Positions 7,809-14,528 of a stretch of 34,384 bases of DNA are shown piece by piece. This stretch comes from Caldilinea sp. CFX5 (GTDB lineage: Bacteria; Chloroflexota; Anaerolineae; Caldilineales; Caldilineaceae), in the NCBI GenBank assembly GCA_021405325.1, contig QWII01000105.1, positions 1-34,384 of the forward strand. Direction: 5' to 3'. A program made the translations under genes and the position numbers. A model generated the notes under the pieces. The model did not search any database. It had not been told where the DNA came from and worked only from the letters and a program-made list of their open reading frames with translations. Numbering within the stretch: the stretch's first letter is position 1; each line of letters starts with the position of its first letter.

Positions 7809-8075
7809 TTGCCGCCGACCGGCGCGAATTCAACCAAGGCGCCCCCTGGCTGGGTGCAACCTGGTGACAGGCTGGACACGCATCGAAGCAATAATGGTCC
7901 GATCCAGCCCGGTGATCTGCTCACTACAGCCTCGATCCTCGGTCACGCGATGAAAGCCACACCGGTCAATCTCGCCGGTATTGCGCTATACCGCCCCGGC
8001 ACGATTATCGGGAAAGCGCTGGAACCGTGGAACGGTGGCGTAGGTGTCATTCAAGTATTGATCGTGTTACAATAG
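7809..8075 (+). pseudogene. C-terminal remnant of a secreted/tail-fibre-like protein
   Basis: The open frame has no plausible start, but its end reads GPIQPGDLLTTASILGHAMK, then a PGTIIGKALEP-GVGVIQVLIVLQ finish before TAG. This is the characteristic last 60 residues of large exported or phage-tail-like proteins (GDLL-TS-TPGHAMK-IGKALEPL-GTG-I-VLV-LQ). The upstream body of such a protein is missing, so a truncated remnant is the best reading. Its end overlaps the possible -10 of the next gene. Confidence 0.45.
8045..8073 (+). promoter_or_regulatory. Possible promoter of the enolase-superfamily gene
   Basis: TGTCAT (8045-8050), 17-base spacer, TACAAT (8068-8073); the -35 is poor. It lies 45 bases before the ATG. 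Confidence 0.3.
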
Positions 8076-8118
8076 TGTCTCGTCATTCTTGCCTACATAA
8101 ACTAGAAGAGACATCCTT

Positions 8119-9291
8119 ATGAAAATCACAGCAATCAAAACCTTCCCCCTCAAAGCGGCGCGTGACATTTTTGTTGTCAAAGTCGAGACGGATGAAGGGA
8201 TCTATGGCTTGGGCGAAGGGGGTTGCTCCTCGCGCGAATTTGCCGAAGCGGAGGCGGTGAAACATTTCAGTCGCTTCCTCATCGGCATGGACCCGATGCG
8301 CATTGAACATATCTGGCAGAAGTGTTATCGCAGCAATTACCACGAGGGCGGGCGCGTCCTGACCGGCGCCCTCAGCGCCATCGACATTGCGCTTTGGGAT
8401 ATTAAAGGCAAAAAATTGGGTGTGCCGGTCTATCAACTGTTGGGGGGCGCCTGTCGCGAATATGTTTTCGGCTTCCCGACCATCGGCATCGACCACCCGG
8501 ATTGTCTGGCGCTCTGTCAAGACTACATTTCAGCCGGCTGGCCTTGTCTGCGCCTGGTGGCGGCGCACCCGATCCCGGCCTGGGCCAAGGCGCTCCATGC
8601 CGCCGATCCTGATCCCAACAATATGTTTGACCCGCGCGCCTCCATCGCCGAGACGGCCGAACGACTGGCCGAATTGCGCGCCAAGCTCGACAAGTCGGTG
8701 CCGCTGGGCATTGAATATCATCACCGCCTGAGCGTGGCCGAAGCCGCCACCTTCTGTCAACTCTCCCCGGCGGGGGCGATGGCCTTCCTCGAAGAACCGA
8801 TCCGCGACGAGACGCCCGAAGCCTACGCCATGCTGCGCCAGATGACCGGCGTTCCCTTTGCCATCGGTGAAGAGTGGTCGAGCAAATGGCAGGCGCGGCC
8901 CTACATCGAACAGGGCTTGACCAACTTCTGCCGACTCGATGTCTGTAACATCGGCGGGCTGACCGAAGCGATGAAGGTTTGCGGCTGGAGCGAGGCGCAC
9001 TATATCGACATTATGCCCCATAACCCGCTGGGGGCAGTCTGCACGGCGGCGACGATCCACATGTGTTTTGCCGTCAACAACTTTGCCTGGGTCGAAATCA
9101 ACCCCACGATCAACGAGAGTGCGCCCGATCTCTTCCCGGTGCAATTGGAACGCAAAGGCCCGGCGTATGTCCTGCCCACGCGACCAGGGTTGGGCGTCGA
9201 GTTTAACGAAGAGGCCGTCGCCGATCACCCCCACTCGCTGACCGACATGCCCCATTTCCATAAACCGGACGGTAGCCACACGAACTGGTAA
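8119..9291 (+). CDS. Mandelate racemase/muconate lactonizing enzyme family (sugar-acid dehydratase-like)
   Basis: A 390-residue enolase-superfamily protein of normal length. The N-terminal capping domain (1-115) ends with the family hallmark ALSAIDIALWDIKGKKLGVP (84-103) and YQLLGG. The barrel carries the metal and acid-base positions: EYHHRL (199-204), FLEEP (223-227), GEEW (250-253) and PHNPLG (300-305, His301). The HHRL and PHNPLG elements point to the galactonate/mannonate-dehydratase side of the superfamily, acting on acid sugars with Mg2+. Oddly, the first metal ligand, normally Asp in a D-x-H motif, is Glu199. Exact substrate is uncertain. An FN3K-like kinase follows after a palindromic spacer. 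Confidence 0.87.
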   Translation: MKITAIKTFPLKAARDIFVVKVETDEGIYGLGEGGCSSREFAEAEAVKHFSRFLIGMDPMRIEHIWQKCYRSNYHEGGRVLTGALSAIDIALWDIKGKKLGVPVYQLLGGACREYVFGFPTIGIDHPDCLALCQDYISAGWPCLRLVAAHPIPAWAKALHAADPDPNNMFDPRASIAETAERLAELRAKLDKSVPLGIEYHHRLSVAEAATFCQLSPAGAMAFLEEPIRDETPEAYAMLRQMTGVPFAIGEEWSSKWQARPYIEQGLTNFCRLDVCNIGGLTEAMKVCGWSEAHYIDIMPHNPLGAVCTAATIHMCFAVNNFAWVEINPTINESAPDLFPVQLERKGPAYVLPTRPGLGVEFNEEAVADHPHSLTDMPHFHKPDGSHTNW

Positions 9292-9390
9292 GCGCTTGCT
9301 CGTTCCGAGCGCTTGCTCGTTCTGCCGGTCTCCGGCGGAATGCAGACGGGACGCTCTGCGTCCCACCGGAGACCGGCGGAACGAGCAAGC
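9291..9390. repeat. Nested inverted-repeat element in the 9.3 kb spacer
   Basis: Outer arms of 25 bp (9311-9335 and 9366-9390) pair with one mismatch. Inside, GGGACGC (9348-9354) and GCGTCCC (9358-9364) form a second hairpin. The left end is preceded by a direct duplication of AGCGCTTGCTCGTTC (9291-9305 and 9308-9322). It has no T-tract and looks like a small mobile palindrome rather than a terminator. Confidence 0.75.
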
Positions 9391-9407
9391 AAGCAAAGAG
9401 AACAATT

Positions 9408-10319
9408 ATGCACCATCCATCCTTGCAGCGTGTATTGAGCGATGAGGTTCGCTTGCCGGTGGAGCAGAGTGTGTCGGCCTACCTGGGGCGCGCCTGGCAA
9501 GTGAAAACGGTGGAGAGCAAACATGATGAATCTTCGCACCCCGCCGCGCTACTGGCAGATGAGGGCTATACGGTCTTTGTCAAGCTAAATGAAGGTGAAC
9601 TGGCCGTCGATCAACTGACCCAAGAGGTGGCGGGATTACGTTTGTTGACAAGAGAGGCCGGCGTCCTCACCCCTACCGTGATCGACCTGCTGGCTGTGGC
9701 CGGCGGCGCATTGGTCATCATGGCGGCGGTACAGGTTGTGCCACGGAGCGAACGACAATGGCAGGAGATGGGACAGGCGCTCGCGCAAATTCATGCGGTC
9801 AAGGGCAGCAGTTTTGGACTGGCTTCCCATTGTTACTGGGGCAATTTCTATCAGGACAATCGTCCCCTGCCTGATTGGCCCACCTTCTTCTGGCAACGCC
9901 GCATGGCGCCACGCTTACAAGCGGCAATCGCCAGCGGGCATCTGCCGACGGCGTTAGCTACCCAGATTGAGCAATTGGCGGAGCGTTTTGCTGACCGCTG
10001 TGGACCGCCGGTTCCCCCCACCTTGTTACATGGCGACGCCCATCAGAATAATTTTATCAGTACCGCGGCAGGGGCCGTCTTGATCGATCCGGCGGTCTAC
10101 TATGGTCATCCGGAGGTGGATCTGGCCCATATTGACTTTTTTGCCCCGGTTCCGCCAGATTTCTGGTCCGGTTACACCGCAGGTACGCCGATTGATCCGG
10201 GGTTTGTCCGGCGGCGTCATTTGTGGCTACTGCCCACCTGGCTGGCAATGGTCGAACTCGGTGGCGAAGAGTATTTGCCGCAGTTGCGCAATACGCTTGC
10301 GGCAGCCACCCTTTTATAG
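9408..10319 (+). CDS. Fructosamine/ketosamine-3-kinase family protein
   Basis: The 303-residue protein belongs to the FN3K/aminoglycoside-phosphotransferase-like kinase fold. It shows FVKLNEG (about 58-64, ATP-binding Lys60), QEVAGLRLL (helix-C Glu), GSSFGLASHCYWGNFYQDN, the WPTFFWQRRMAPRL segment typical of FN3K, the catalytic loop LLHGDAHQNN (about 206-215), and IDPAVYYGHPEVDLAHIDFF, the FN3K metal-binding and closing motif. FN3K enzymes phosphorylate ketosamines on protein lysines or free Amadori products, leading to deglycation. The usual HGDLWSGN is HGDAHQNN here, a variant also seen in broader APH kinases, so substrate could differ. Ribosome binding is weak. It is convergent with the MDR dehydrogenase. 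Confidence 0.85.
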   Translation: MHHPSLQRVLSDEVRLPVEQSVSAYLGRAWQVKTVESKHDESSHPAALLADEGYTVFVKLNEGELAVDQLTQEVAGLRLLTREAGVLTPTVIDLLAVAGGALVIMAAVQVVPRSERQWQEMGQALAQIHAVKGSSFGLASHCYWGNFYQDNRPLPDWPTFFWQRRMAPRLQAAIASGHLPTALATQIEQLAERFADRCGPPVPPTLLHGDAHQNNFISTAAGAVLIDPAVYYGHPEVDLAHIDFFAPVPPDFWSGYTAGTPIDPGFVRRRHLWLLPTWLAMVELGGEEYLPQLRNTLAAATLL

Positions 10320-10343
10320 CGCAAATGAAAATCCGTCAGGGCG

Positions 10344-10379
10344 CCTCGTCGGGGCACGATAGTTCGTGCCCCGACGAGG
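10344..10379. terminator. Perfect 15-bp hairpin between convergent genes
   Basis: Arms 10344-10358 and 10365-10379 are perfect complements around a 6-base loop, GC-rich, lying just after one stop and 4 bases before the other. No T-run is present on either side. It may act as a bidirectional barrier or be a small palindromic repeat. Confidence 0.5.
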
Positions 10380-10383
10380 AAGC

Positions 10384-11412
10384 CTAGTAGAGCAAAATTT
10401 TTGCTACTGGTCCCGGCTTGCCCAGCAGTTGCTCAAAGCAGGCGCCGCCTTCGGCCAAGGGGGATTTTTGTAGCCACGGGTCGATCGCAATCCGCCCTTC
10501 GGCCAGCCAGGCAAAGGCGTGTTCAAAGTCGAGCGGAGTGTAGGCAAAGCTGCCCTGAATCGTGATCTCGCTGCGGACGAGCAGGTTGGCTTGAATGTTG
10601 CTCTCTTCGTCGTGCAAGCCGGTGAAAACCACCCTGCCGCCTGGCGTCACTGCTTCCAGACATTCGCGACGAGTGGCGGTGGCGCCGACGGCGTCAATCG
10701 CCATATCAACGCCTTCGCCGCCGGTTGCTTCTTTGATGGTCTTCACAACGTTGACTTCGCGCGGGTTCAGCACGGTGATGCCAAAGTGGTTGCCGATGGC
10801 AATGCGATCAGCGTCAGTGTCAGTGGCAAAGATGGTCTGCACGCCCATCGCCTTGACTGCCTGCAAGGTCAATAAGCCGATGGGGCCGAGACCGGTGATC
10901 AGCACCCGATCCGTCGCCGTGCAACCGGACAATTTGGCGGCGCGCAACCCGCAGGCCAGCGGCTCGGTGAGAGCGGCATGTTCCAGGCTCATTCCCTCCG
11001 GCAGCGGGTAGACGTTGCTGGCCGGCGCCGTCACATATTCGGCATAGCTGCCGGGGCGATGGATGCCCAAGATGTTGCGCGGCAGGGTCAAGTTGTGCCG
11101 CCCTTTCAGCGCCGCTTTTGACCAGGGCGGGCTGATGAGCGGGTTGACGGTCACTTTTTGGCCGACGGCGAGCGCTGCTTTGGCGGCTTGGGCCTTTTCT
11201 CCCAACGCCACAATTTCCCCCGAAAATTCATGACCCATAATCAACGGCGGCACACGCAACGAATTGTGGCCCAGGTAGCCCCCCAATTCAGAACCACAAA
11301 TGCCGGAAAAGGCGACGCGAATCAATACTTCATCCGCCGCCGGTTGCGGATCAGCCACCTCGCGCAGATTCATCTGGCGCGGGCCTTCCCACACTAAGGC
11401 TTTCATAGACAC
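10384..11412 (-). CDS. Zinc-dependent MDR alcohol/polyol dehydrogenase lacking the structural-zinc cysteines
   Basis: A 342-residue medium-chain dehydrogenase/reductase. The catalytic-zinc ligands are present: Cys39 in GICGSE, His61-Glu62 in GHEFSGE, Glu150 in TEPLACG. The Rossmann part has GLGPIG (174-179) and an acidic DTD strand end that favours NAD(H). It resembles sorbitol, butanediol and galactitol-phosphate dehydrogenases. The segment that normally holds four structural-zinc cysteines (NPLISC-x2-C-x2-C-x7-C) is preserved in length and surroundings (NPLIS...GRHNL...), but the four positions are Pro95, Ser98, Ala101 and Thr109. Alcohol or sugar substrate unknown. The start is chosen at MSMKALVWEG; the 5' leader contains palindromic elements. 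Confidence 0.9.
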   Translation of the reverse strand: MSMKALVWEGPRQMNLREVADPQPAADEVLIRVAFSGICGSELGGYLGHNSLRVPPLIMGHEFSGEIVALGEKAQAAKAALAVGQKVTVNPLISPPWSKAALKGRHNLTLPRNILGIHRPGSYAEYVTAPASNVYPLPEGMSLEHAALTEPLACGLRAAKLSGCTATDRVLITGLGPIGLLTLQAVKAMGVQTIFATDTDADRIAIGNHFGITVLNPREVNVVKTIKEATGGEGVDMAIDAVGATATRRECLEAVTPGGRVVFTGLHDEESNIQANLLVRSEITIQGSFAYTPLDFEHAFAWLAEGRIAIDPWLQKSPLAEGGACFEQLLGKPGPVAKILLY

Positions 11413-11423
11413 CTCATCAATGG

Positions 11424-11460
11424 TTAATTGTCAATTAATAACAGTAAATGGTTAATGAGC
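11424..11460. repeat. Dispersed 37-bp repeat, copy 1
   Basis: TTAATTGTCAAT, an 11-base variable middle, then AATGGTTAATGAGC. The same two blocks with the same 11-base spacing occur on the opposite strand at 34243-34279. Each copy lies just upstream of a minus-strand gene start, but in opposite relative orientation. Confidence 0.7.
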
Positions 11461-11485
11461 CAAGGATGAACACAATTCATAATTT

Positions 11486-11628
11486 GTAACTACTACGACA
11501 ATGTTACCTTCGCTAATTGATCGCCGCCAGACCGCCGGGCGGTGGCTCGAAGATGGCTTGAAGTTCAGCACCATGTTCGGCCACCGCCCGGCGGTCTGGG
11601 TCTACTGTAACATTGTCGTAGTAGTTAC
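11486..11628. mobile_element. MITE-like element with 22-bp perfect terminal inverted repeats
   Basis: The 143-bp element has perfect 22-bp ends (11486-11507 and 11607-11628) beginning GTAACTACTACGACAATG. An inner perfect 20-bp inverted repeat (11527-11546 and 11580-11599) carries CCAGACCGCCGGGCGG. There is no coding capacity and no clear target duplication. A related end occurs at 14337. The inner core matches those at 30802 and 34320. Confidence 0.8.
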
Positions 11629-11671
11629 GCTGCAACCGCCACTTTCATCACCCTCATCGCTTCATAGTTCC

Positions 11672-11710
11672 ATTATAACAGAAAAGTTGACTGGCAACCA
11701 CTCAACTTTT
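11672..11710 (-). promoter_or_regulatory. Possible minus-strand promoter with 9-bp inverted repeat
   Basis: On the minus strand TGGTTG (11695-11700), 17 bases, TATAAT (11672-11677). An inverted repeat AAAAGTTGA (11682-11690) and TCAACTTTT (11702-11710) overlaps the spacer and -35 and could be an operator. If used for the MDR dehydrogenase, the MITE-like element would lie in a leader of about 250 bases. Confidence 0.35.
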
Positions 11711-11825
11711 CGTTAATGGCGTCTCATACTTTCCCAGTGAACAGCGTTATGATAGGATCGGGTAATAATGGCTACGCGCGCAATAAAGCCGCTAACCTTC
11801 CCATAGACAATAAAAAAAGTGTTGT

Positions 11826-13013
11826 ATGCCCAACTATCAAACATGGAAAGCCCTCTTTGCCGGGCAAGCGCTGCCCTTTGCCTTTGTTGATCTCGACGCC
11901 TTCGATCGGAATATTCGCGCCCTGGTTGATCGCGCCGGCGACAAGCGGATCCGCATTGCCACCAAGAGTATCCGTTCCCGGTCACTTCTGCGCCACTTGC
12001 TGGGTGCGCACCCGCAGATCCAGGGGTTGATGTGCTTTACGGGGTCGGAGACAGTGTGGCTCAGTCAACAAGGCTTTGATGATCTCTTGCTGGGCTACCC
12101 AATCTGGCAGCCGGAAGCAATCCAGGCGATCTGCGCCGAGGTGCGTCAGGGCAAAACGATCACCCTCATGCTTGATTCGGTCGAGCATGTTGCCCATCTA
12201 CAGGCGCTGGCCCAAGTGGAACAAGTGACATTGCCGGTCTGCCTGGATGTTGATCTATCCATCGATTTTCCTGGCTTACACTTTGGCGTCTGGCGCTCAG
12301 GGGTGACGACGGTTGAACAGGCTTTGCTCATTTGGCAGGCGCTCCAGGCTAGCCCGAATCTTACGTTGACCGGCGTGATGGGCTATGAGGCGCAGATTGC
12401 CGGCGTGGGGGACAATGCGCCCAACAACGCGCTCCGCAACCGTCTCATCCGCTGGTTGAAGATGCGTTCGCTGGCTCAGATTGCGCGGCGGCGTGGCGCC
12501 ATTGTGCAGGTGCTCCAAGCACACGGCGCCCAGTTGCACTTTATCAATGGCGGCGGCACCGGGAGCATGGAGAGTACCCAGGCTGAACCCCGGGTGACGG
12601 AGATTACGGTCGGCTCCGGCTTTTATGCACCGGCCTTGTTTGATCACTACCGGGCTTTTCAGCATGAACCCGCGGCCGGCTTTGCGATTGAGATCGTGCG
12701 ACAACCCAAAGCCGGCATCTACACCTGTCATGGCGGCGGTTACATTGCGTCGGGCAGCATTGGCGCCGACAAACAGCCGGTCATCTGGTTACCGACGAGA
12801 GCCAAACTCACGGCGCTGGAAGGTGCGGGGGAAGTACAGACGCCCGTGCAGTACACAGGGCCGGAACCGTTGCAACTTGGCGACCCCATCTTCCTACGCC
12901 ATAGCAAAGCCGGCGAATTGTGTGAACGGTTCAATACCTTGTTATTGGTGCGCGGTGCGCAAATCGTGGCTGAGGCGCCAACCTATCGTGGCGAAGGGAA
13001 ATGCTTCTTATGA
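11826..13013 (+). CDS. D-threonine aldolase-like PLP enzyme (amino acid deaminase/aldolase)
   Basis: The 395-residue protein has an alanine-racemase-type barrel: PFAFVDLDAFDRNI (17-30) and the PLP lysine Lys47 in IATKSIRS. Middle elements are LMCFTGSE, LLLGYPIW and LDVDLSIDFPGLHFGVWRSG. C-terminal FLRHSKAGELCERFN (356-370, with His359) is the metal-binding region characteristic of the COG3616 D-threonine-aldolase/D-serine-dehydratase group. Such enzymes cleave or deaminate D-beta-hydroxy amino acids with PLP and a divalent metal. The substrate cannot be fixed. Its stop overlaps the start of the following oxidase (ATGA), implying translational coupling. No good ribosome binding site precedes ATG 11826, but the N-terminus fits the family. 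Confidence 0.88.
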   Translation: MPNYQTWKALFAGQALPFAFVDLDAFDRNIRALVDRAGDKRIRIATKSIRSRSLLRHLLGAHPQIQGLMCFTGSETVWLSQQGFDDLLLGYPIWQPEAIQAICAEVRQGKTITLMLDSVEHVAHLQALAQVEQVTLPVCLDVDLSIDFPGLHFGVWRSGVTTVEQALLIWQALQASPNLTLTGVMGYEAQIAGVGDNAPNNALRNRLIRWLKMRSLAQIARRRGAIVQVLQAHGAQLHFINGGGTGSMESTQAEPRVTEITVGSGFYAPALFDHYRAFQHEPAAGFAIEIVRQPKAGIYTCHGGGYIASGSIGADKQPVIWLPTRAKLTALEGAGEVQTPVQYTGPEPLQLGDPIFLRHSKAGELCERFNTLLLVRGAQIVAEAPTYRGEGKCFL

Positions 13014-14311
13014 GCTTCAAAAACTGGTCAGGCATTGTACAGTTTACGCCGCAATCCATCTACCGGCCCAAGAACGAAACCGAGTTGATCGCCTTTGTCA
13101 AACAGTGTCACGCCGATAAACGACGCATCCGGGTGGTCGGCGCCGGCCATTCGTTTACGCGCTTGGTCGAAACTGACGAAGTATTGCTCTCTCTCGACCA
13201 CCTGCAAGGGTTGATTGCGGTTGATGAAAAAGCGACGCAGGCGACGGTTTGGGCCGGCACCAAGATCAAAACGTTGGGGCGACTGCTGGCCAGGGTCGGC
13301 CTGGCGCAGGCAAACTTGGGGGATATTGATGTGCAGTCGCTGGCCGGCGCCATCAGCACCGGCACCCACGGCAGCGGGGCGCTGCTTGGCAGCCTGGCAA
13401 CCCAAGTTGTCGGCTTGCGCTTGATTACGGCAACCGGTGAAACCCTTGATTGTTCGGCCATCCAAAACCCTGAACTCTTCAAAGCCGCACAAGTTTCACT
13501 GGGCTTACTTGGCATCATCACACGGGTGACGCTGCAATGTGTGCCGGCCTATACGCTGGATTACCGGTGGTATGCCAGCGACCTGCCTGAAGTGTTGGCG
13601 AATTTAGCGACGCTCAAGCAGAACCGCCACTTTGAATTTTTCTGGCTGCCCCACACCGCGCGCACCCTCGTCAAGATCATGAACATCACGCAGCAACCGG
13701 CTCAGGCCAAGAGTCTCTGGCGGCGGTTCAATGAAAATGTGTTGGAGAATGCCGGACTGTGGGCGCTCAATGCCTGGGTGCGCCGTTTCCCGGCACATAG
13801 TCAACGGGTGGCGCAGATCATGGCGTCGTTGATTTCCGGCGGCCACGATGTCACGGCCAGTCATGAAACCTTTGCCACCCTGCGCCTGGTGAAGTTTCAG
13901 GAGATGGAATATAACATCCCGGCTGAAGCGTTTGTGAACTGCCTAAACGCGATCAAAGCGTGCATTAGCGACAACCGGATCGCCGTGGTCTTTCCCGTTG
14001 AATGCCGCTTTGTCGCCGCCGATGATCTTCCGCTCAGTCCGGCCTATCAACGCGCCTCAGCTTATATCGCCGTTCATCAATTCAAGGGGATGCCCCATGA
14101 AGCGTACTTTGCCCAGGTGGAGGCTATCTTCCGCCACTATGGCGGGCGCCCCCACTGGGGCAAACTACATACCTGTACGGTCGATGACTTGCGGGAACTC
14201 TACCCTGGCTGGGAGCAATTCATGAACATCCGCGCCCAGCTTGACCCGGATGGCATGTTTGTCAATGCCTATCTGCGGCCCTATCTTGAGCCATCGCGTA
14301 TACACGGATAG
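13010..14311 (+). CDS. D-arabinono-1,4-lactone oxidase/alditol oxidase family FAD enzyme
   Basis: The 433-residue flavoprotein starts with ATG overlapping the previous TGA. N-terminal FAD_binding_4 domain: RVVGAGHSFTRL (41-52), where His47 sits at the position that carries covalent FAD in alditol and aldonolactone oxidases. This is followed by the GDIDVQSLAGAISTGTHGSG pyrophosphate-binding region and GLLGIITRVTLQC. The C-terminal ALO domain ends with HWGKLHTC (382-389, Lys385), YPGWEQF and LDPDGMFVNAYLRPYL, all characteristic. It would oxidise an aldonolactone or polyol with O2, giving H2O2, in the cytosol. An alternative ATG at 13001 adds three residues. Coupling with the PLP enzyme suggests a shared but unknown pathway. 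Confidence 0.9.
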   Translation: MSFKNWSGIVQFTPQSIYRPKNETELIAFVKQCHADKRRIRVVGAGHSFTRLVETDEVLLSLDHLQGLIAVDEKATQATVWAGTKIKTLGRLLARVGLAQANLGDIDVQSLAGAISTGTHGSGALLGSLATQVVGLRLITATGETLDCSAIQNPELFKAAQVSLGLLGIITRVTLQCVPAYTLDYRWYASDLPEVLANLATLKQNRHFEFFWLPHTARTLVKIMNITQQPAQAKSLWRRFNENVLENAGLWALNAWVRRFPAHSQRVAQIMASLISGGHDVTASHETFATLRLVKFQEMEYNIPAEAFVNCLNAIKACISDNRIAVVFPVECRFVAADDLPLSPAYQRASAYIAVHQFKGMPHEAYFAQVEAIFRHYGGRPHWGKLHTCTVDDLRELYPGWEQFMNIRAQLDPDGMFVNAYLRPYLEPSRIHG

Positions 14312-14328
14312 GAAGGAACCCTGTTTAA

Positions 14329-14491
14329 AAATATCTGTAACTACTACGACAATGTTAGATTAAACTCAGACCTCCGCGAATGTAACATTGTCGAACCACT
14401 CGGCCGCAGGTGCGCGGCACTGGTCAAACAATGGTCGGATAAACAAGCTACTCCTGACCAGTGCCACGCACCTGCGCAGTTACAAATATCT
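14329..14491. mobile_element. Composite MITE-like element flanked by 8-bp direct repeats
   Basis: Element 14337-14483 begins GTAACT and ends AGTTAC. It is bordered on both sides by the exact direct repeat AAATATCT (14329-14336 and 14484-14491), a likely target duplication. Its left 21 bases equal the end of the 11486 element, and the complementary GTAACATTGTCG appears at 14382-14393. A second inverted repeat of 21 bp with one mismatch (14406-14426 and 14455-14475) follows. An outer pair GATAGGAAGGAAC/GTTCCTTCCTATC (14307-14319 and 14494-14506) surrounds everything. It lies between convergent genes. Confidence 0.75.
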
Positions 14492-14528
14492 ATGTTCCTT
14501 CCTATCTGTGTTAACTGCCATTGATAAG

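Larger units (their letters stand above)
11413..11825. other. 413-base divergent intergenic region
   Basis: Between the divergent MDR dehydrogenase and PLP enzyme genes. It holds the 37-bp dispersed repeat, the MITE-like element and the possible minus-strand promoter listed separately. I see no gene and no convincing plus-strand promoter. Confidence 0.6.

Noticed and set aside
9291..9305. TAAGCGCTTGC at the end of the dehydratase gene as a second LacI-type operator
   Set aside because: The right half does not complete the palindrome, and it is part of the duplicated end of a repeat.
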